A DNA stretch of 64,000 nt from Neofusicoccum parvum (taxonomy: Eukaryota > Ascomycota > Dothideomycetes > Botryosphaeriales > Botryosphaeriaceae): positions 2,790,001 through 2,854,000 of the forward strand of contig CP087210.1 in NCBI GenBank assembly GCA_020912385.1. Reading direction: 5' to 3'. Below are positions 42,692-55,381 of this stretch, piece after piece. How positions within the stretch are numbered: the first letter of the stretch is position 1; the number at the start of each line of letters is the position of its first letter. The notes beneath the pieces are model-generated. The model did no database searches, was not told the DNA's origin, and saw nothing but the letters and a program-made list of their open reading frames with translations. Both the position numbers and the translations under genes were made by a program.

Positions 42692-44396
42692 TTACAACTC
42701 CACCTCAGGTGTCCTTGCCCTGAACAAGATTTCAGCCTCCGGATCTGGAATATGCTCCGACTGGATCACACTCTCCGGTTGCTTTCCAACAAACCTCCAA
42801 TCGTAGTTCAGCAAAAGGTGCACAATAGCAATCTTGATCTGATTGCTTGCGAAGAAGCGGCCCGGGCAGGCCTGTCGCCCATATCCGAAGCCCATGTGAT
42901 CCGCCGACGTGCTGATGAACTGCCAGCGGTTACCGGAACCAGGCTGCTGGCGCAGGCGCAAGAAGCGATCACCCACAAACTCCTCCGCATCGGGGCCCCA
43001 CTTCTCGGTCGACTTCATCGCCAGCGTCGGGATGCCCAAGCACGCGCCCTTGGGCAGATGCGTGCCGTCCGACAGGGTCATGGCCTCCTCGACGCGGCGG
43101 TTCATGGCCAGGGCGCCGACGGTGTGCAGGCGCTGGCTCTCCTTCATGCAGCTGTCCAGCAGCTTCATGCGGTAGAGGCTGTTCTTCTGCCATCCGCCGT
43201 CCTCGCGCAGCACGCGCACGATCTCGGCGCGCACGGCGTCGGCCTGCGCCGGGTGGTCGGCCAGGTCGTACAGCAGCGCCATCAGCGTGACCGACGTCGT
43301 GTGGATCGCCGCCACCGACAGCATCATCTGCTCCTGCACGATGTCGTACGCCCGGTCGCCCGCCACGTCGTCGAACCACCCGATCGCGTCCGTCGACTTG
43401 AGCGGCGCGCCCGCCATCTCCGCCTCGAACCGCGCCCGCCGCCGCGACGCCACCTCGGCCTCGATGATGCGCCGCGCCGTCGTCACCTCGGAGCGCACGA
43501 CTCGCATCTCGGGCAGGAAGCGGTGGACCAGCGGACGCAGGACCGGAGGCCAGTAGCGGAGCGCACGGACCGCGAAGAAGGAGTCGATAGTGTACTTGAT
43601 CGAGACGTTGAGCCACTCGTCGTTGCGGCAGAGGGATTCGCCCAGGAAGGCCCGGCCGGAGAGGCGGGCGGTGAGCTGTGGCGCGACGTGGAAGAACTTC
43701 AGCGGCGTCCAGTCTCCAGTGGCCGGGAGCAGCTTGCTCATGGCGAGCTTCATTTCACTGGAGAGGACTGGTGTCATGCCGTCTGTTGTATGGTTAGACC
43801 TTGTTGGGAGTCAAGTGCTGATGTGTGAAGACATACCGAGTGCCAGGGTCAGGTTCTTGCGAACAACCTCTTGGAGGATGTCGTTGCCGGTGCCGATGGG
43901 GTTGAAGATCTCAAGACCAGGGTAAGATGGGAAGAAGTTCTATCGAACTTGTTAGTCTCAGTCTTCCGTGTCTGATTATGCGTTCTTGACTCACATGGTC
44001 GATGACACCGGTAAATGATAGACGGTGATCATTACGGATCTCTTCAGCAAAAGAAGGAGGAAGAACAATGACCGGGCCGTTGGCTCCGATGACTTGAAAT
44101 ATTCTGCCCTTGCACTGTAGCAATGAACCATCAGTCAACTGATCATGGATGGGCCCTTTCGGTCTTGCACTCACCTCTTCGATCCCTTGTTTCATGACCT
44201 CATTCGCATATCGTACAAACTTCTCCTTCGTCTTCATGTTAACCGGGTCTCTCGGGACCTTCCCGACCACGGGAATATTCGGGTGTGGTCTGTCTTCATA
44301 GATAAAAGAGTAGATAAGGGCAAAGGCCAGGGCGATCATGGCAAGGAGAAGCCATGCGGCCCAGCTAAGCTGAGATGTGATAAACTGGAAGATCAT
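42692..44396 (-). CDS. Cytochrome P450, CYP68/CYP503-like
   Basis: Four exons. The N-terminal anchor is MIFQFITSQLSWAAWLLLAM followed by a second hydrophobic run, then RPHPNIPVVGKVPRDP. Exon 2 gives CKGRIFQVIGANGPVIVLPP, exon 3 FFPSYPGLEIFNPIGTGNDI, and the long last exon (42692 to about 43777) carries the rest. The I-helix region is LSVAAIHTTSVTLMALLYDL, in which the usual AGxxT is replaced by AAIHTTS. K-helix ExxR is KESQRLHT, and the heme loop is MGFGYGRQACPGRFFASNQI with the Cys ligand in place. FGYGRQACPGRFFA is typical of CYP68 and gibberellin-type ent-kaurene oxidases (CYP503). It should be an ER monooxygenase of terpenoids or other lipophilic compounds. No partner biosynthetic enzymes are adjacent. 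Confidence 0.92.
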
Positions 44397-45871
44397 TCTA
44401 GCGGCTCTGTTTCTTTAGAAGTGCTTGTCCAGGATTCGTGGTCTACAACATGAACGCGCTGCATGGTTCTTTTAAAGAAGAGTCTTTTCCAACGCCATGG
44501 ATGTCAGTCTGACTGTTTGCGGCTCTCCGGCGCAGGAACAGGCAGCATGTTGGAGCTGGCCCTCCGATGGCTCACATGCTGTGCTGCGCCCTGCCCAAAC
44601 TCACGATGTTCAGCGGCGTGTTGGTACGCCACATTTTCTGTATCAGTAAAACGTCCCGGGGGACAATCCGGTCGAAGTGTTGCCTAAACCGACCCCCGTG
44701 ATGTAAAACAACAGCAGCTTCTGTTGTTGTGCTCTGAGAGTAGTCGTATTTCCTTCATCAATGTGGTTGCGAGCTTGTGATCTTCGTGTGAAATTTACAG
44801 AACACTCGTGGTTGTGCACTGCCCGAAACCCAGAAAATTAGGCGCCCCCGGCCGGAAAGGGAAGAATTAACACAACACGCGCCACAGTAGCGATGCTCCT
44901 GTAGGATCAGACACACGACTAAAATAAACAAAAAGGCGCCTATATTGTCGGCCAAGTGTGGCGGTGGTCCGTTCGCAGCCAATAACGTGTGGCGGTGTGG
45001 ATACACAGGCGTAATATGGCCCCCAACGTCTCGCTGAATGCCTGCGTGACACATTCGTATTTAGTTCAATTAGGTTGCTTTTTCTACCGAAGGATTATAT
45101 CAGCAGGGGATGTCGTTGAATTCAGCCTTGCCAGGCGGCAACGGGACGTCATCAGGTGCAACGTCAAATGATCCGAGATCCGAAAGGCCGTTTTCCCATT
45201 CGGGAAACCCAAGACCGCCCCCTCGCTTACAGGTCTCACTTCAGCCTCCATATTTGGCTAAATCTTACAGTCATACTCGACACCGCCCACCGAAAAGCCT
45301 CGGTGAGCTCCGTTCGGTGTTCTCGTTGGTGCCTGCTCGCGCGGAAGCTCGTCCGAACGCTATTGAACATGGCAGTGAAGTAAGCACTCGCTGCCTTCTT
45401 CAGCTCTCGTGAATACAGAAACTATGCAAATACTCTCCATGTTGCCTGACCGATTGCCCATGTCCTCGTATGCGACGCCACGGACGTATTCTTCTCCGAT
45501 ACTTCTCCGATAAGCCGACACTTGCCGTGATCTGTCTGCCTGAATACATTGGGGGCTTTCGTCCCTGTGATGACACGTATCACATGTCCAGCTTTGTTCC
45601 TTGCCGGTCCGGGTCCCAGGTTTCCCGAAATAAACGTCTTCAACAGATGCAAAGAATCATTGAACAACTATAAGCGTTACGCCATTGAAGTGTTCTTATC
45701 ATGCATCGAGATTAGCCCGAGGGCTTTTGCCACAAGCATCTTAAATATGTGAGCACGTCAACAAGAAAATTGTGCAGCCGCATTGGCCTATTAATTTTTA
45801 TGTTGTATCTCTATTACCACGGAATCCTTTAACTCCAGGAGGAAATACCGAGCACAGATCAATTATTACCA
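44397..45871. other. Intergenic region, about 1.5 kb
   Basis: Upstream of the P450 and downstream of the cation/H+ antiporter. Contains short direct repeats such as TTCTCCGATAC / TTCTCCGATAA near 45490-45510. No gene is recognised. Confidence 0.55.
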
Positions 45872-47901
45872 TCAAACCATCTCCTTTGCCTCACACTTGA
45901 CCTCACCACCCTTCAAGCTCTCTTCATCATCACTCAGAGACGACTTGCGTTCTGAGGTTCCGACCCAAGAGAAATTCTGAACTTGCTTCTCGTCGAACTT
46001 TCCTCTCGAGAAACGGTTGTAGACCACAATAGTCTGACGACTGTCGAGGTATTCGCTGTTCCGTGGGAACGGAGAGTTCCTGGAGAAAGGCATGATCTCA
46101 ATCGGGTCGTCTTGGATAGTTGGCACGCCCAGGCGTCTGTAGATATAGTCGAGCGCTGGGACAGACAGGCCGTGGACGATGATGGAGAAAAGCACCAACC
46201 AGTAGACGGCTACACAACTTTAGAAAGGCTGGAAGAAAGGGCGGACGATCAGTTCACTTACTCGGGGCCAGTGCAGCGATGAGATTGGATTCCTCTTCGT
46301 CACCTTCTCCGAGCTCAGGGAAAAGATGGCGTGCATGCTCGGCAAAGAAAATCCCCCCAATCCCTGAAAGTTCAATCATCAGTGAGGTATCCACAGCGAA
46401 TAGATAGCGTTGGTTGCGTACCGATTGGGCCAAAGTAGCCCATGAACAACGCTTCCTTGGCATTGGAGCACACTTTTGGAAGTAGCTTATACGAGGCCAT
46501 GGTAGCAGGGATTCTCCGAAAGATGAGCACAAGGAAGCCCAGACCAAACAGCCGTGAGTAGGTGATTCCTGTCACCTGCGGCGCGTTGAACTGACTCCAC
46601 GGCAGTATGGAGCCGATGTACATGAATGCGCCAAAGTTGAGCAGGCCCCGGATGCTTGAGTTGACTTCATCACGCCTGGCTTCGGTCTCTTCCAGATAGA
46701 GGCCGTTCCAGTTAAGGGCATTACCGGCGGCGAAGCAGGCGAGGAGGTCGTCGGTGCCGATTGCACCACATGTGCCGACGATGAAGAGCTGGCGCGGGTT
46801 AGCGCGGAGGTCGAAGATGTACATTAGCAAAACCTTACTCCAATTATAGTCGGGAAAAGGAACAGAGTCTCGTTTTCGATCCATTTCCTAGCTATGATTA
46901 GTACTTGACGTGGTGATATGGGCGTTCGCCGTACTTCCTTATCGCGACCTTCAGCGCAAGACAGCTCCCATACCCGACGATGATGCCGTACGCAATACCC
47001 AAGAATACGGTATAAAGCCAGGTCTCAACGACCCACATCTGAAGCGCGACGCCGACGCCACCGCCAATTCTTCCGACCTCCTCAGCACGCTCCGCAAGCT
47101 GCCCCTCCTCTGCTGTGTTCGCTTCACCGTCTCCAGGAGCGGCTGCATGCCGAATGAGAAAAGTCGCCAACATGAGCGATGGAAAAGCAAAGCTATCATT
47201 AGCGCCTGCTTCCGAAGAGATGATCTCTCGAAGATGTCGAGGAACGTATTTGTCGGCGAAGGGTCCTTTGGCGATGGCTTGCGAGAGGATGGGGTCGGTG
47301 CAGGCAACACATGAGCCAATGACCAGAGAAGCAAGCTATGAGATGATCAGTGCAGGGCCTAGCAGAATCCTGTCCACTTGGTGACATACTAAGGTGAGCT
47401 TTGGAATGGTTGCGTAGATGCAAGCGGAGGTGCAAAGCCACATGATAGTCATGACCGGAAGCATTCCGATGACTTTTTCCTTCCACCGCATCAACTGGTA
47501 CTTTGCAGGAAGTTGGTACCCAACCATGACCAGCTGAATGCCAATTACCACTCGGCATAAGCCCAGGGTAATGCTATTCTGCTGGTCGGGCTCGCCGGTC
47601 CCCCATCTCGTGGAGTCTATGAATCTTGTTGCAACCGGGCCAAGAATTATACCAATGACAGTGGCAGGTACTTTGATAATATGGTAAGCTTAGCTTAATG
47701 TATTCTTGATCTGGAACTTACGAGCCTCTCCAAGGTACCAGGCATTCTTAATCTTTGACGAAACGATGCTATAGAGAATCAAGAAAGCTCCTGTATAAAT
47801 TGTGTAAGTATCTACGACTTGCAAGCTCAGGCTTTTATTGTTGGATACATACCAAGGACTGAGATAACGATGTTCAGTTCACTGAGATCGAGTTCAGGCA
47901 T
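45872..47901 (-). CDS. Cation (Na+/K+)/H+ antiporter, NHA1-like
   Basis: Multi-exon gene for a CPA1-type plasma-membrane antiporter that exchanges cytosolic Na+ or K+ for H+. Start MPELDLSELNIVISVLGAFL (47901). Conserved core elements by eye are WYLGEAPVPATVIGIILGP, VGYQLPAKYQLMRWKEKVIG, the TDP motif in CVACTDPILSQAIAKGPF, the ND motif in SSEAGANDSFAFPSL (the usual ET/NDG pair, here ending NDS), and CFAAGNALNWNGLYLEETEA. The last helices give FMGYFGPIGIGGIFFAEHAR and IIVHGLSVPALDYIYRRLG. The C-terminal tail is short (about 100 residues; FPRNSEYLDSRQTIVVYNRF; SSLSDDEESLKGGE), far shorter than in yeast NHA1, in line with the filamentous-fungus type. It acts in salt and pH balance. No accessory subunit is nearby. 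Confidence 0.92.
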
Positions 47902-49733
47902 GGTGGTATAAAGGAATGGACTGAATGAATGCTTAAGGACACTCGCTCTGCGAGAAACGGAAAATGCAAACAAAAACTAGCAAAATCGAAATACTCATAA
48001 GACAAAATCGAAGTGAATGATCAAATGAACGAAGAGGGTCTGCAGACAACGGGTGGCAAGTGTGACGAAGACATATTGTGTCAACAAGACAAGTGCGATA
48101 TTGTGTGAATGACAAACCTTGCTGCAATCAATCGCTGGGGTGGAGCGATATTACTCAAGCTAAGACTGATACTGTCTGCAAAAAGCCAACAGATGCTGCA
48201 TCAGGCTGGCTGCTCCCCAGTATCATGGGTTCGGAAACACCCCTACCGAGGCCTTGCATCAAAAAGGCCAAATACCGTGCTGATCTCGCCCTTGATTGGC
48301 AGGATAGAGCACAGAGAACTTCTTTATGTGGATCCCTCAACTCAAATGGGGCATGGACGGCGAGCTTTAAGCTTTCAAGCTACTGCCAAGCCTCCATTTG
48401 GCTGCGCCAAGCCCTGATTTGACTGCTTTGTTTTCATGCTCCACTTCATGGAATCATTGAGCATACTGTTCTCACGATGCGCTGTTATTTCGATCCATTA
48501 CTCTCTTATCTTTCTCTTGGCAATCCAAGCGCAGCTGCATCCCTCTTCCCCCGGCTTAATGCGGATAAGTTTGTTGACTCTGGCCCGCATCACGACAGAA
48601 TCAGCAACCCTGTCGAAGAATCAGACCAGACGCTACTCAACCACCTCCGTGTCAGCAAGGCCGCCCGCACTGAAATGGCATGTGCAATCCTTTCGGCCCG
48701 CATCGAGAGCGATCATCGCGATTCTTGGCATGGTGTTGCACCTTCCAAATCCCCCTGAGGCCTAGCGCCAAACTCAGTATCATACCAGTTTGGTGGCCCT
48801 GGACGTCACCTCGGCCTTTCCCCTACGTCAGACAATGTGGATTATGGTCTGTGTTCCAATTTTCCTGCAACACAGCCTCGTCGTCCAGTGAATAAGCCCT
48901 GCATGATCTACCTCCGACCTCGATGAAGCCGCCCGGGCCGATGCTTGGCCAGGCCGTGTCTCCGGGTCAGCAATCCGCACAGCCTTATCTTGTACCACCA
49001 ACCCAACAGGAGCTAGGCATGCGCGTATCTCGTATGGCTGGTAAGCTGAGTCTGACTGTGTGGATATTCTGTGTACCTCTGTCTTTTCATAGCACAGAGC
49101 ACACATACGAAACCTCAACAGTAGCAAAACTGCAGAACGCTCGGAGGTGACGAGAAGCGTAATTGTGATTCATGTCGTGGGGACGCTCTCCCAATGACTC
49201 TCTCAGCGCACTTCCTTTACTTTCTCCTTTCCGTAGCGAATAGAAGATCGTCATATTCGGGTTCCGGATCTTCCCGCAGCAACCTCCCGTTGATCAAGAT
49301 ATGTGAAACGAGTACTGCAACGGAACGCACCACAGCCGTACGCACGGCCACGAGGCAGTAAGGGGTCTAGATTGACTGTGGCAATGCAGAAAACCCTCAT
49401 CAGTCCTTTTCACATGCAGTCTAGCATCCAACTGGCAACTTCCAAATCAACATGTGGCCCCAGCAATCCCCAGAGTCATCCGTAGTCATGTGGTATTGTG
49501 CAATAGCGGAAAACGAATATCCAGACGTCTCAGATGCAGGGGATCTGGTGGTGACCCCATCAGAATGATTGCTTTGACTCCCTTTGTAGTCGAGCACTAT
49601 TGCTGAGCAAATGAAACTCGATCCACCGTCGACAAGCAAGTCCGGTATGTGGTAGTAAACGAAAGTCATCTGCTGAATTCCTTAGCAGTATTGGGTATCA
49701 TCAACATATCTTCATCAAGTGCCCCTTATCCCA
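47902..49733. other. Intergenic region, about 1.8 kb
   Basis: Upstream of the antiporter and downstream of the RhoGEF gene. The open frames (up to 114 codons) overlap on both strands and lack signatures. I see nothing else in it. Confidence 0.55.
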
Positions 49734-52304
49734 TCATCCACTCTGCGCCGCCATCACCGCCGCCATCCACTCTCTCCTCTCGTTCTCCGTCGGCGCCGCA
49801 AGCAAATGCACCACGTCCTCCGTCTGCACGAAAAACGGAAACAGCTCCGAGCCGCGCGGGAGATCGTCGAGCACCGACGCCTTGCTCGGTTTCCTCGGCG
49901 CGCCCGAGATGGAGCACTGTATATCCCGCACCGGTATAGGCTAGAAGCTCGTCAGCGACAAAAAACGCACCCAAAAGATGCACTGGCAAAGACGGTCCTA
50001 CGCACCTTCTCCAAATAAACCCCCGCCCTCTCCCCCGCGCCCTTGATCTTCTTGCTGTACCACATCTCCCTGCCCGCCTGCGCATCGCCGCCTCCCCTCG
50101 CCGCGGCCTTGTCCCAGCGGCCGAAGAACAGGTAGTTGTCGAGCAGCACCGCGCGCACCGGGCGCCACGGGCCCTTCGCGTTCGCGCGGCACGCCAGCCG
50201 CGCGTCCTGCCGCACGAGCCTGCGCCCCTGCCCCAGGAAATCCAGCGTCTCGCCGTGCGCGGGCGCGACCGCGCTGATGTGGCGGTGCAGCTCCTTCAGG
50301 CTGGCCGCGTGCTGCGCGCCCGCCAGATCCGCGTCGCAGGCCGCCTTCAGCTCGCTCAGGCGGTCGCTGAAGTCCTGGATGCCGGGGGCCGGGCCGGGCC
50401 CGCTGGCTTGGAGGATGCGCGCCCAGGTTTGGTGGTAGTGGTCGAGGCGCCGGAGGGGCTGGCGGAGGAGGTCGTCGAGGCTGTGCGTCGAGCTGAAGGT
50501 CGAGATGAACTTGCCGAAGGTGGGGTCGGTTTCGCTGCAGGCGCAGATGGCGGAGGCGGTGCGCGGGTACTGTTGGAAGTAGGTGTGGTAGATGGGGCCG
50601 GCTTGCTTCGACCAGCGGGTGAAGGCTTTTAGCAGTGACTGTGAGCTTGCGGGACTTTTCTTCAGGGGTTCAAGTAGGTGGGTGGTGCTGCATTGACGGA
50701 TGGTTTCTGTTTGCTTGAGCGCTTCAAATTGGCTCCAGGCCTCGGGCCATCGCCGGGAGACTGGCTCTTCAATGAACGTGCGCAGGATGTTGAGCTTGTT
50801 GATGTACGATGTCTCCGACATTGTGAGCTGCTGCTGGATGGAGACGAGCTCGGGATTTGACGTTTCGACGTTACCACTGGACTTGCTGGTCTGCGAATCG
50901 GTCCCAGATGAGCAGACGCGCTCAATGAGCGTCTCAGCGTCGTCATCGTCCGGCTCTGAGGCAGAATCAATGGTGTCAGGGAGTGAGATGCTGGAGTTCG
51001 TAGCCGGATTGGATCCTGTGGAAAAGATCGATGGTGTTACCGTTGTGGCGGTTGATACACGCGAGACAGAGTCCGAGTAGTCTTTTATTTCTTGTGGACC
51101 TGCGCCAGCTGTTGTGGTGGAAGACAATGTGGACAGCGAAGGTGAAGGCATGAGGACGTGGCGGCCGAAAGGCAACGGCTTTCTCTGAATCCGTGGTGTA
51201 TTGGAACGCGGGGACTCCATGGGAGGCATATTGGGAGATTCAGGGTTTGCTTCTCTCCTGCTAGATGATTCCGAGCTCGCCAGTGAAATTCCTCCTTCGC
51301 TACCCTTCCGTTCGTGTAGGCCGGGACTTTCCAAGGCATTCACGCCTGGACTCGCTTCGGTCGGAGTAGGAACTTCCTCCAGCTCCTTCTCACCGGAGCC
51401 ACTCTTGTCTTCCAAAGCCGCCTCTATTGTCTCTTCTCCATTCTTCTCAAAGTTCTTGATGGTGTCTATTTCCAGATTTTCTAGGTCGGGGACGTTGTCC
51501 GGGGCAGGTTCGGTGACGGAGCGGCCGTTGGAGGGACGTTGTTGTGCAGCCGCCAGAGCCCGCCTGTACGCTCTCGAGTTCACAATGGTATCGTCGAACT
51601 CGAACTCGGTCTGATCAATGGTCGAGGCATTGTCCATGACGCTGTCTCTATCGCGCGTGAAGACGGACGAGACGCGTACGCCGATGCGCGGATTCGTTTC
51701 GCGAATCGACTTCGAGCGCTGTGCGACCCTCGAGATCATGGCGTTGTTGTCCCGCATCAGCTGCTTGAGCTCGGTCAGCGACTCCAGCTGCAGCATCTGG
51801 ATCAGGAGATTCAGAGCCATCTGCTGGCCGCGCAGCTGCGACAGCAGATCCCGCATCGTGTCCTCGCGCCAGATGAAACGGCACCGGACCTTCCACGTCA
51901 CGGCCTCGGCGTCCCTCGCGCCGGCCGTCAGCCGCTGTATCTCCTCCTCCAGGCAGGCATACACGACGGTGCAGCCGGTCAGGGCGGTGTCGAAGGTCTC
52001 GCGCAGCTCCGGGCGGTTGTGGAAGTGCGACTCGAGGTTGGCGGCATCGCGGAGCAGCAGGCCCTGGATCTGCGACAGCGAGGCGCTGATGGACGAGGAC
52101 TCGGCGCAGATGGCGGTGATGGTGTTCGCGGCATTCTGGTACTTGTCGCGCAGGGTGCTGAGCTCCTTGGCTGTCGAGAGCACCACGCTGGTGACGTTGA
52201 CCTGCGGGCCGCACCTGGTCAGTCAGAGCTCACCCCCCTCGGACCGTTTGCGGGGAACCCGCACAACTCACCACTGAGTACGTTATCGTGATCGGCTCGA
52301 ACAT
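49734..52304 (-). CDS. RhoGEF (DH-PH) protein, 811 aa
   Basis: Exons 52272-52304, 50006-52201 and 49734-49940 give 812 codons with TGA. The first exon is 33 nt (MFEPITITYSV) and joins VNVTSVVLSTAKELSTLRDK. A coiled-coil-like N-terminal region (residues about 15-190, with LRDKYQNAANTITAICAESS and MLQLESLTELKQLMRDNN) resembles the helical N-terminus of fungal NACHT-linked and GEF proteins. A long disordered Ser/Thr/Pro/Glu-rich part follows (about 190-455). Then come a DH-like domain (about 460-655; SIQQQLTMSETSYINKLNIL) and a PH domain split by the last intron (about 660-811; RPVRAVLLDNYLFFGRWDK to TENERREWMAAVMAAQSG). It likely loads GTP on a Rho/Cdc42-type GTPase at the cortex. The DH core is divergent, so target and activity are uncertain. 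Confidence 0.85.
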
Positions 52305-53624
52305 CGTGGAGGAATTCGCCCGCTTCAAGCTGTATGAAGGAGAGATGGCTCTTTTGAGGATCCGGGCGTTCTCTTTTGTTGAAACATCAGGCGCCGGAAG
52401 GCGTTTCGTGGGGGCTGCAGTGAAACATCCCGTTGTGCCGCCGTCCTTGCCGCCTCCGCCCGCCTGGTGCCGAAGGATTGGGTGCGCGAAGCCAGAGTCG
52501 TGCTCGCGCCCGTCTCCATTCCGCAGTCGCCGAGCTCAGCCTCATGGGTGGAGGAAGCTTGTGCAGCTGGGCGAACCGCAGCTGTATGCACATTACTTGC
52601 GCCCGCGTACACACACCATTGCTGCTTGTGTGCATGACCCCACTTCAACCCCGAACCATAGCCTCGTTGCACCTTTTGAAGCACACGTCCTTGTCCTGCT
52701 TCATACCCAACTGAACGTCCAACATGAGTAGCCTCAATCCTCCTACTAATCTGTCCCTGTCTGATCTACTGAATACCGAAACCCGCGAAGAGGCGCCTTG
52801 CCAGCGATCCGAAGGCCCTCACGTCCAAGTCCCGCTTCCAGATTCGTCATTAAACCCCGACGGTGAAGTGCCGCTACCAAATGGGCCATAGGAGATACTC
52901 GGACGACACTCGAACGACTCTTTGTGCATGGTAGACTTTGCAGATTTCACAAACGCCTTCCCTATCTGCAACACAACAAATATGGACTTCTCTATCAGGT
53001 ACTCTCCGAAAACATATCCGGCTATCCCGATTCGAAAAAAAAAAGCGACTGCAGGAGTTTCCAAGCCATTATTCAACTTCATCTATTCCCTAGGATATGT
53101 CGGCGTTTCCGATATCGGCGTTCAAGCTGGCGATCTCATTTACAGTTGCTGGCTTCCGACCGATCGGAAGAGCGGTCATCCCGATCGTGCCTTACAAGAA
53201 CGCAAAATGTCTATGGCCGTTGAGGAGATGTGCGGCTACAAGAAAATTGGATCACCAAAGATGGAGGTTTCGTTCGATGCTATCTCTTTGTTGACACTGG
53301 TACTATTGCCATTTCCTTAGAGTATCGATTTGCCGTTCGGCCTCGTGTACAAGTGCGCAAGGGAATGCGGTCGATGTTGCTAGCTACGATCCTACTTAGG
53401 CTCTCCGGCAATACTAATGACTTGATTTTGAGCTAGTGCCGGCCAGAACAATTGAGCCAAAAAATAGTGATTAATCTTCATGATCGTGACTTTACAGTAG
53501 AATGTATTTGTCTGTTCCTCCTCTCCAATTTTCGGTTTGCTGTCCATCCCTGTGTGGTGCATTTCTTACGCGTTCGCCGGATCTCGCTCCTATGGCCATA
53601 TCGCAGAAGCATAGACATGAATGG
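52305..53624. other. Intergenic region with a doubtful small ORF
   Basis: About 1.3 kb. A 55-codon frame at 52724-52891 (+) begins MSSLNPPTNLSLSDLLNTET and has protein-like composition. A possible intron (GTGAAG at about 52862 to TTTGCAG at 52943) would fuse it to an open stretch ending near 53320 that contains GYVGVSDIGVQAGDLIY. That phrase loosely recalls the C-terminal strand of HET proteins (GYxGLxPxxxQPGDxI), but the typical end motif is missing. I treat it as an unproven gene or decayed relic. Confidence 0.3.
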
Positions 53625-54989
53625 TTATCCTCTGCCAAAACTTCCCTCGTCCTCCAACTTTAAATTTGCAAGGAATGCCTGGATCACACGGGACGAGTGT
53701 GGCCCTTTATATCGTAGGCCTGTAATTCGAAAGTCCTCGGGAAATGTTCCAAAACTCGGGTCATGCCACTCGAACAGTCCAGAGTTGCTCCAGGTGGGCG
53801 CATTGCCATCATGTTGTGTGACGCATTTGTAAAATGGCGTGAAGTCACAGAACATGACCTTTGAAGGTGGGCCGTCATCCCACTTCAAGAACCGCATGTT
53901 GAACTCACTCAACAATGGAAGCATGCTCTGTATTTGCTCGAGCGTCTCCGACCAATCTCCTATTGTCAAAATGATGAAGTCAAGGACTAGCGTGCGGAGC
54001 CTATCGCGGATACTATGAAGGAGCTGGAGGAGAAGACGGTTGTTGATGTGCATTTCCTCGAGTGCTAGACGCTGAAGAGTTGAAGGAAGAGCAGAATGTA
54101 AAAGGAGGTAAAGGAAGTGTTCATTCGTTGCGTCTACTTTTTGGTGGATGGAAAGACTGCGTAGTTGCTTTGCAGCCATGATGAGATCTACCAGAAGCCT
54201 GGCGTTGGTGTGAGATTCGATGGTGCAGTTCAGAATGAGCTCTTGCAAATGCTCTCCCCAACCATGTTTGAATCCTGGTGTCTGGTAACGTGCGGGGTGC
54301 AAGTAAGAAGTGGACATGGGCATGATCGGTGGCATTGTAGTGCCCATCCGAAAAGACCTTATCTCCATCCCAGTCTCGGCAGCGATTAGCAGAATGAGGG
54401 CCATGACGTCGATAACCATTAGGCTGTCGGTCTTGCCTGGTTGTTCAAGATAGTATCTGCGCATGCTGAAGGAGCGGCAGTTGATGAGACGATTGACGAG
54501 GATATCCTTTAGTGCATCCATTCCTGGTCCTGGGTTCGTGGGTTCGAGACATCCAGCCGCGTTCCGGTTCCATTCGTACCCTCGTCCTATCTCGCGGGAC
54601 GGTACGGCACTTGGTTTGGGGATCCGTTCCCGAATGTGTAGCCGCTCAACACAGTGTCTGAGCTTCTCATGTCTCGATATGTTGTCCAGCCTCCGTACGC
54701 TCTCGGGTCTGAGGGTCGTGTCCACCCTCTTGAAGTAGAGTTCCCCGAAAAGCCGAAAGGTCTTCTCATTCATCGCTCGACAAACGGCACGCAAGGTGAT
54801 TATGTCAATGGCGCGAACAAAGCGCGTATAATCACTACCCCAGTACCGCTTCTGGGGAATCCGCACTCTTCGGTGATTCCTGGAAATTTGATGCAGCTCC
54901 ACCGAGTAACCTTCGTTGATTTCGACCTTGCCATAGCTAACGATAAGTTCGATGAGTTCGATGGGAAGCTCGGCAAGCCCTATTGTCAT
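53625..54989 (-). CDS. F-box protein, about 454 aa
   Basis: A single exon. The frame opens at 55151, but the ATG at 54989 directly precedes the F-box start (MTIGLAELPIELIELIVSYG) and is preferred. The F-box continues over a polar insert to DIITLRAVCRAMNEKTFRLF and GELYFKRVDTTL, as in many fungal F-box proteins that link substrates to SCF ubiquitin ligases. The rest has loose leucine-rich repeats (HLQELILNCTIES, AAKQLRSLSIHQKVDATN, LPSTLQRLALEEMHINNRLL, LRTLVLDFIILTIGDWSETL), which would bind the target. No transmembrane segment. The C-terminus ends LKLEDEGSFGRG. Target unknown. A methyltransferase gene follows upstream on the same strand. Confidence 0.82.
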   Translation of the reverse strand: MTIGLAELPIELIELIVSYGKVEINEGYSVELHQISRNHRRVRIPQKRYWGSDYTRFVRAIDIITLRAVCRAMNEKTFRLFGELYFKRVDTTLRPESVRRLDNISRHEKLRHCVERLHIRERIPKPSAVPSREIGRGYEWNRNAAGCLEPTNPGPGMDALKDILVNRLINCRSFSMRRYYLEQPGKTDSLMVIDVMALILLIAAETGMEIRSFRMGTTMPPIMPMSTSYLHPARYQTPGFKHGWGEHLQELILNCTIESHTNARLLVDLIMAAKQLRSLSIHQKVDATNEHFLYLLLHSALPSTLQRLALEEMHINNRLLLQLLHSIRDRLRTLVLDFIILTIGDWSETLEQIQSMLPLLSEFNMRFLKWDDGPPSKVMFCDFTPFYKCVTQHDGNAPTWSNSGLFEWHDPSFGTFPEDFRITGLRYKGPHSSRVIQAFLANLKLEDEGSFGRG

Positions 54990-55381
54990 TTTGTCCCTGT
55001 GGTTTCTTCGAAAATAAGATGCAAGAAGTTGGGGGTTGGTTGCGGAGATTGTGGCTTGCGGCTGGCAGGCAGCAATGGTGCGTTCAAAACTGGCCCCCAA
55101 CTCGCTTAACCTGAAAGATGGATGACCTGTCACATGGCCGACTGTCTCCACTAAAGGCGGTCAGAGCAGGTTAGATGATTCTCATATGGACTCTCTTCTT
55201 GCGTTCAAGACAGAAGGTGCTCTGAGTTCATATTCAGAATACATGGTAATAATTTAGATTTCACGGACGCCATTCTGCATCTACCATCATCTTCACGCAA
55301 GAGCCTTCCGTTTAACATCAGAAATGCTTCTACATGGCTTAAGCAGACTGAAATTTTATATTTCGTACCACGTTCATCAAT
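54990..55381. other. Short intergenic region
   Basis: 392 bp between the methyltransferase stop and the F-box start. The F-box frame extends 54 codons into it without resemblance to the family. Nothing else is seen. Confidence 0.5.

Noticed and set aside
54541..54575. tRNA-like T-loop sequence (GGTTCGA)
   Set aside because: The flanking bases do not form a T stem or acceptor stem, and it lies in the F-box coding frame.
54990..55151. 54-codon extension before the F-box
   Set aside because: F-box proteins normally start at or near the motif; the extension has no homologous look.
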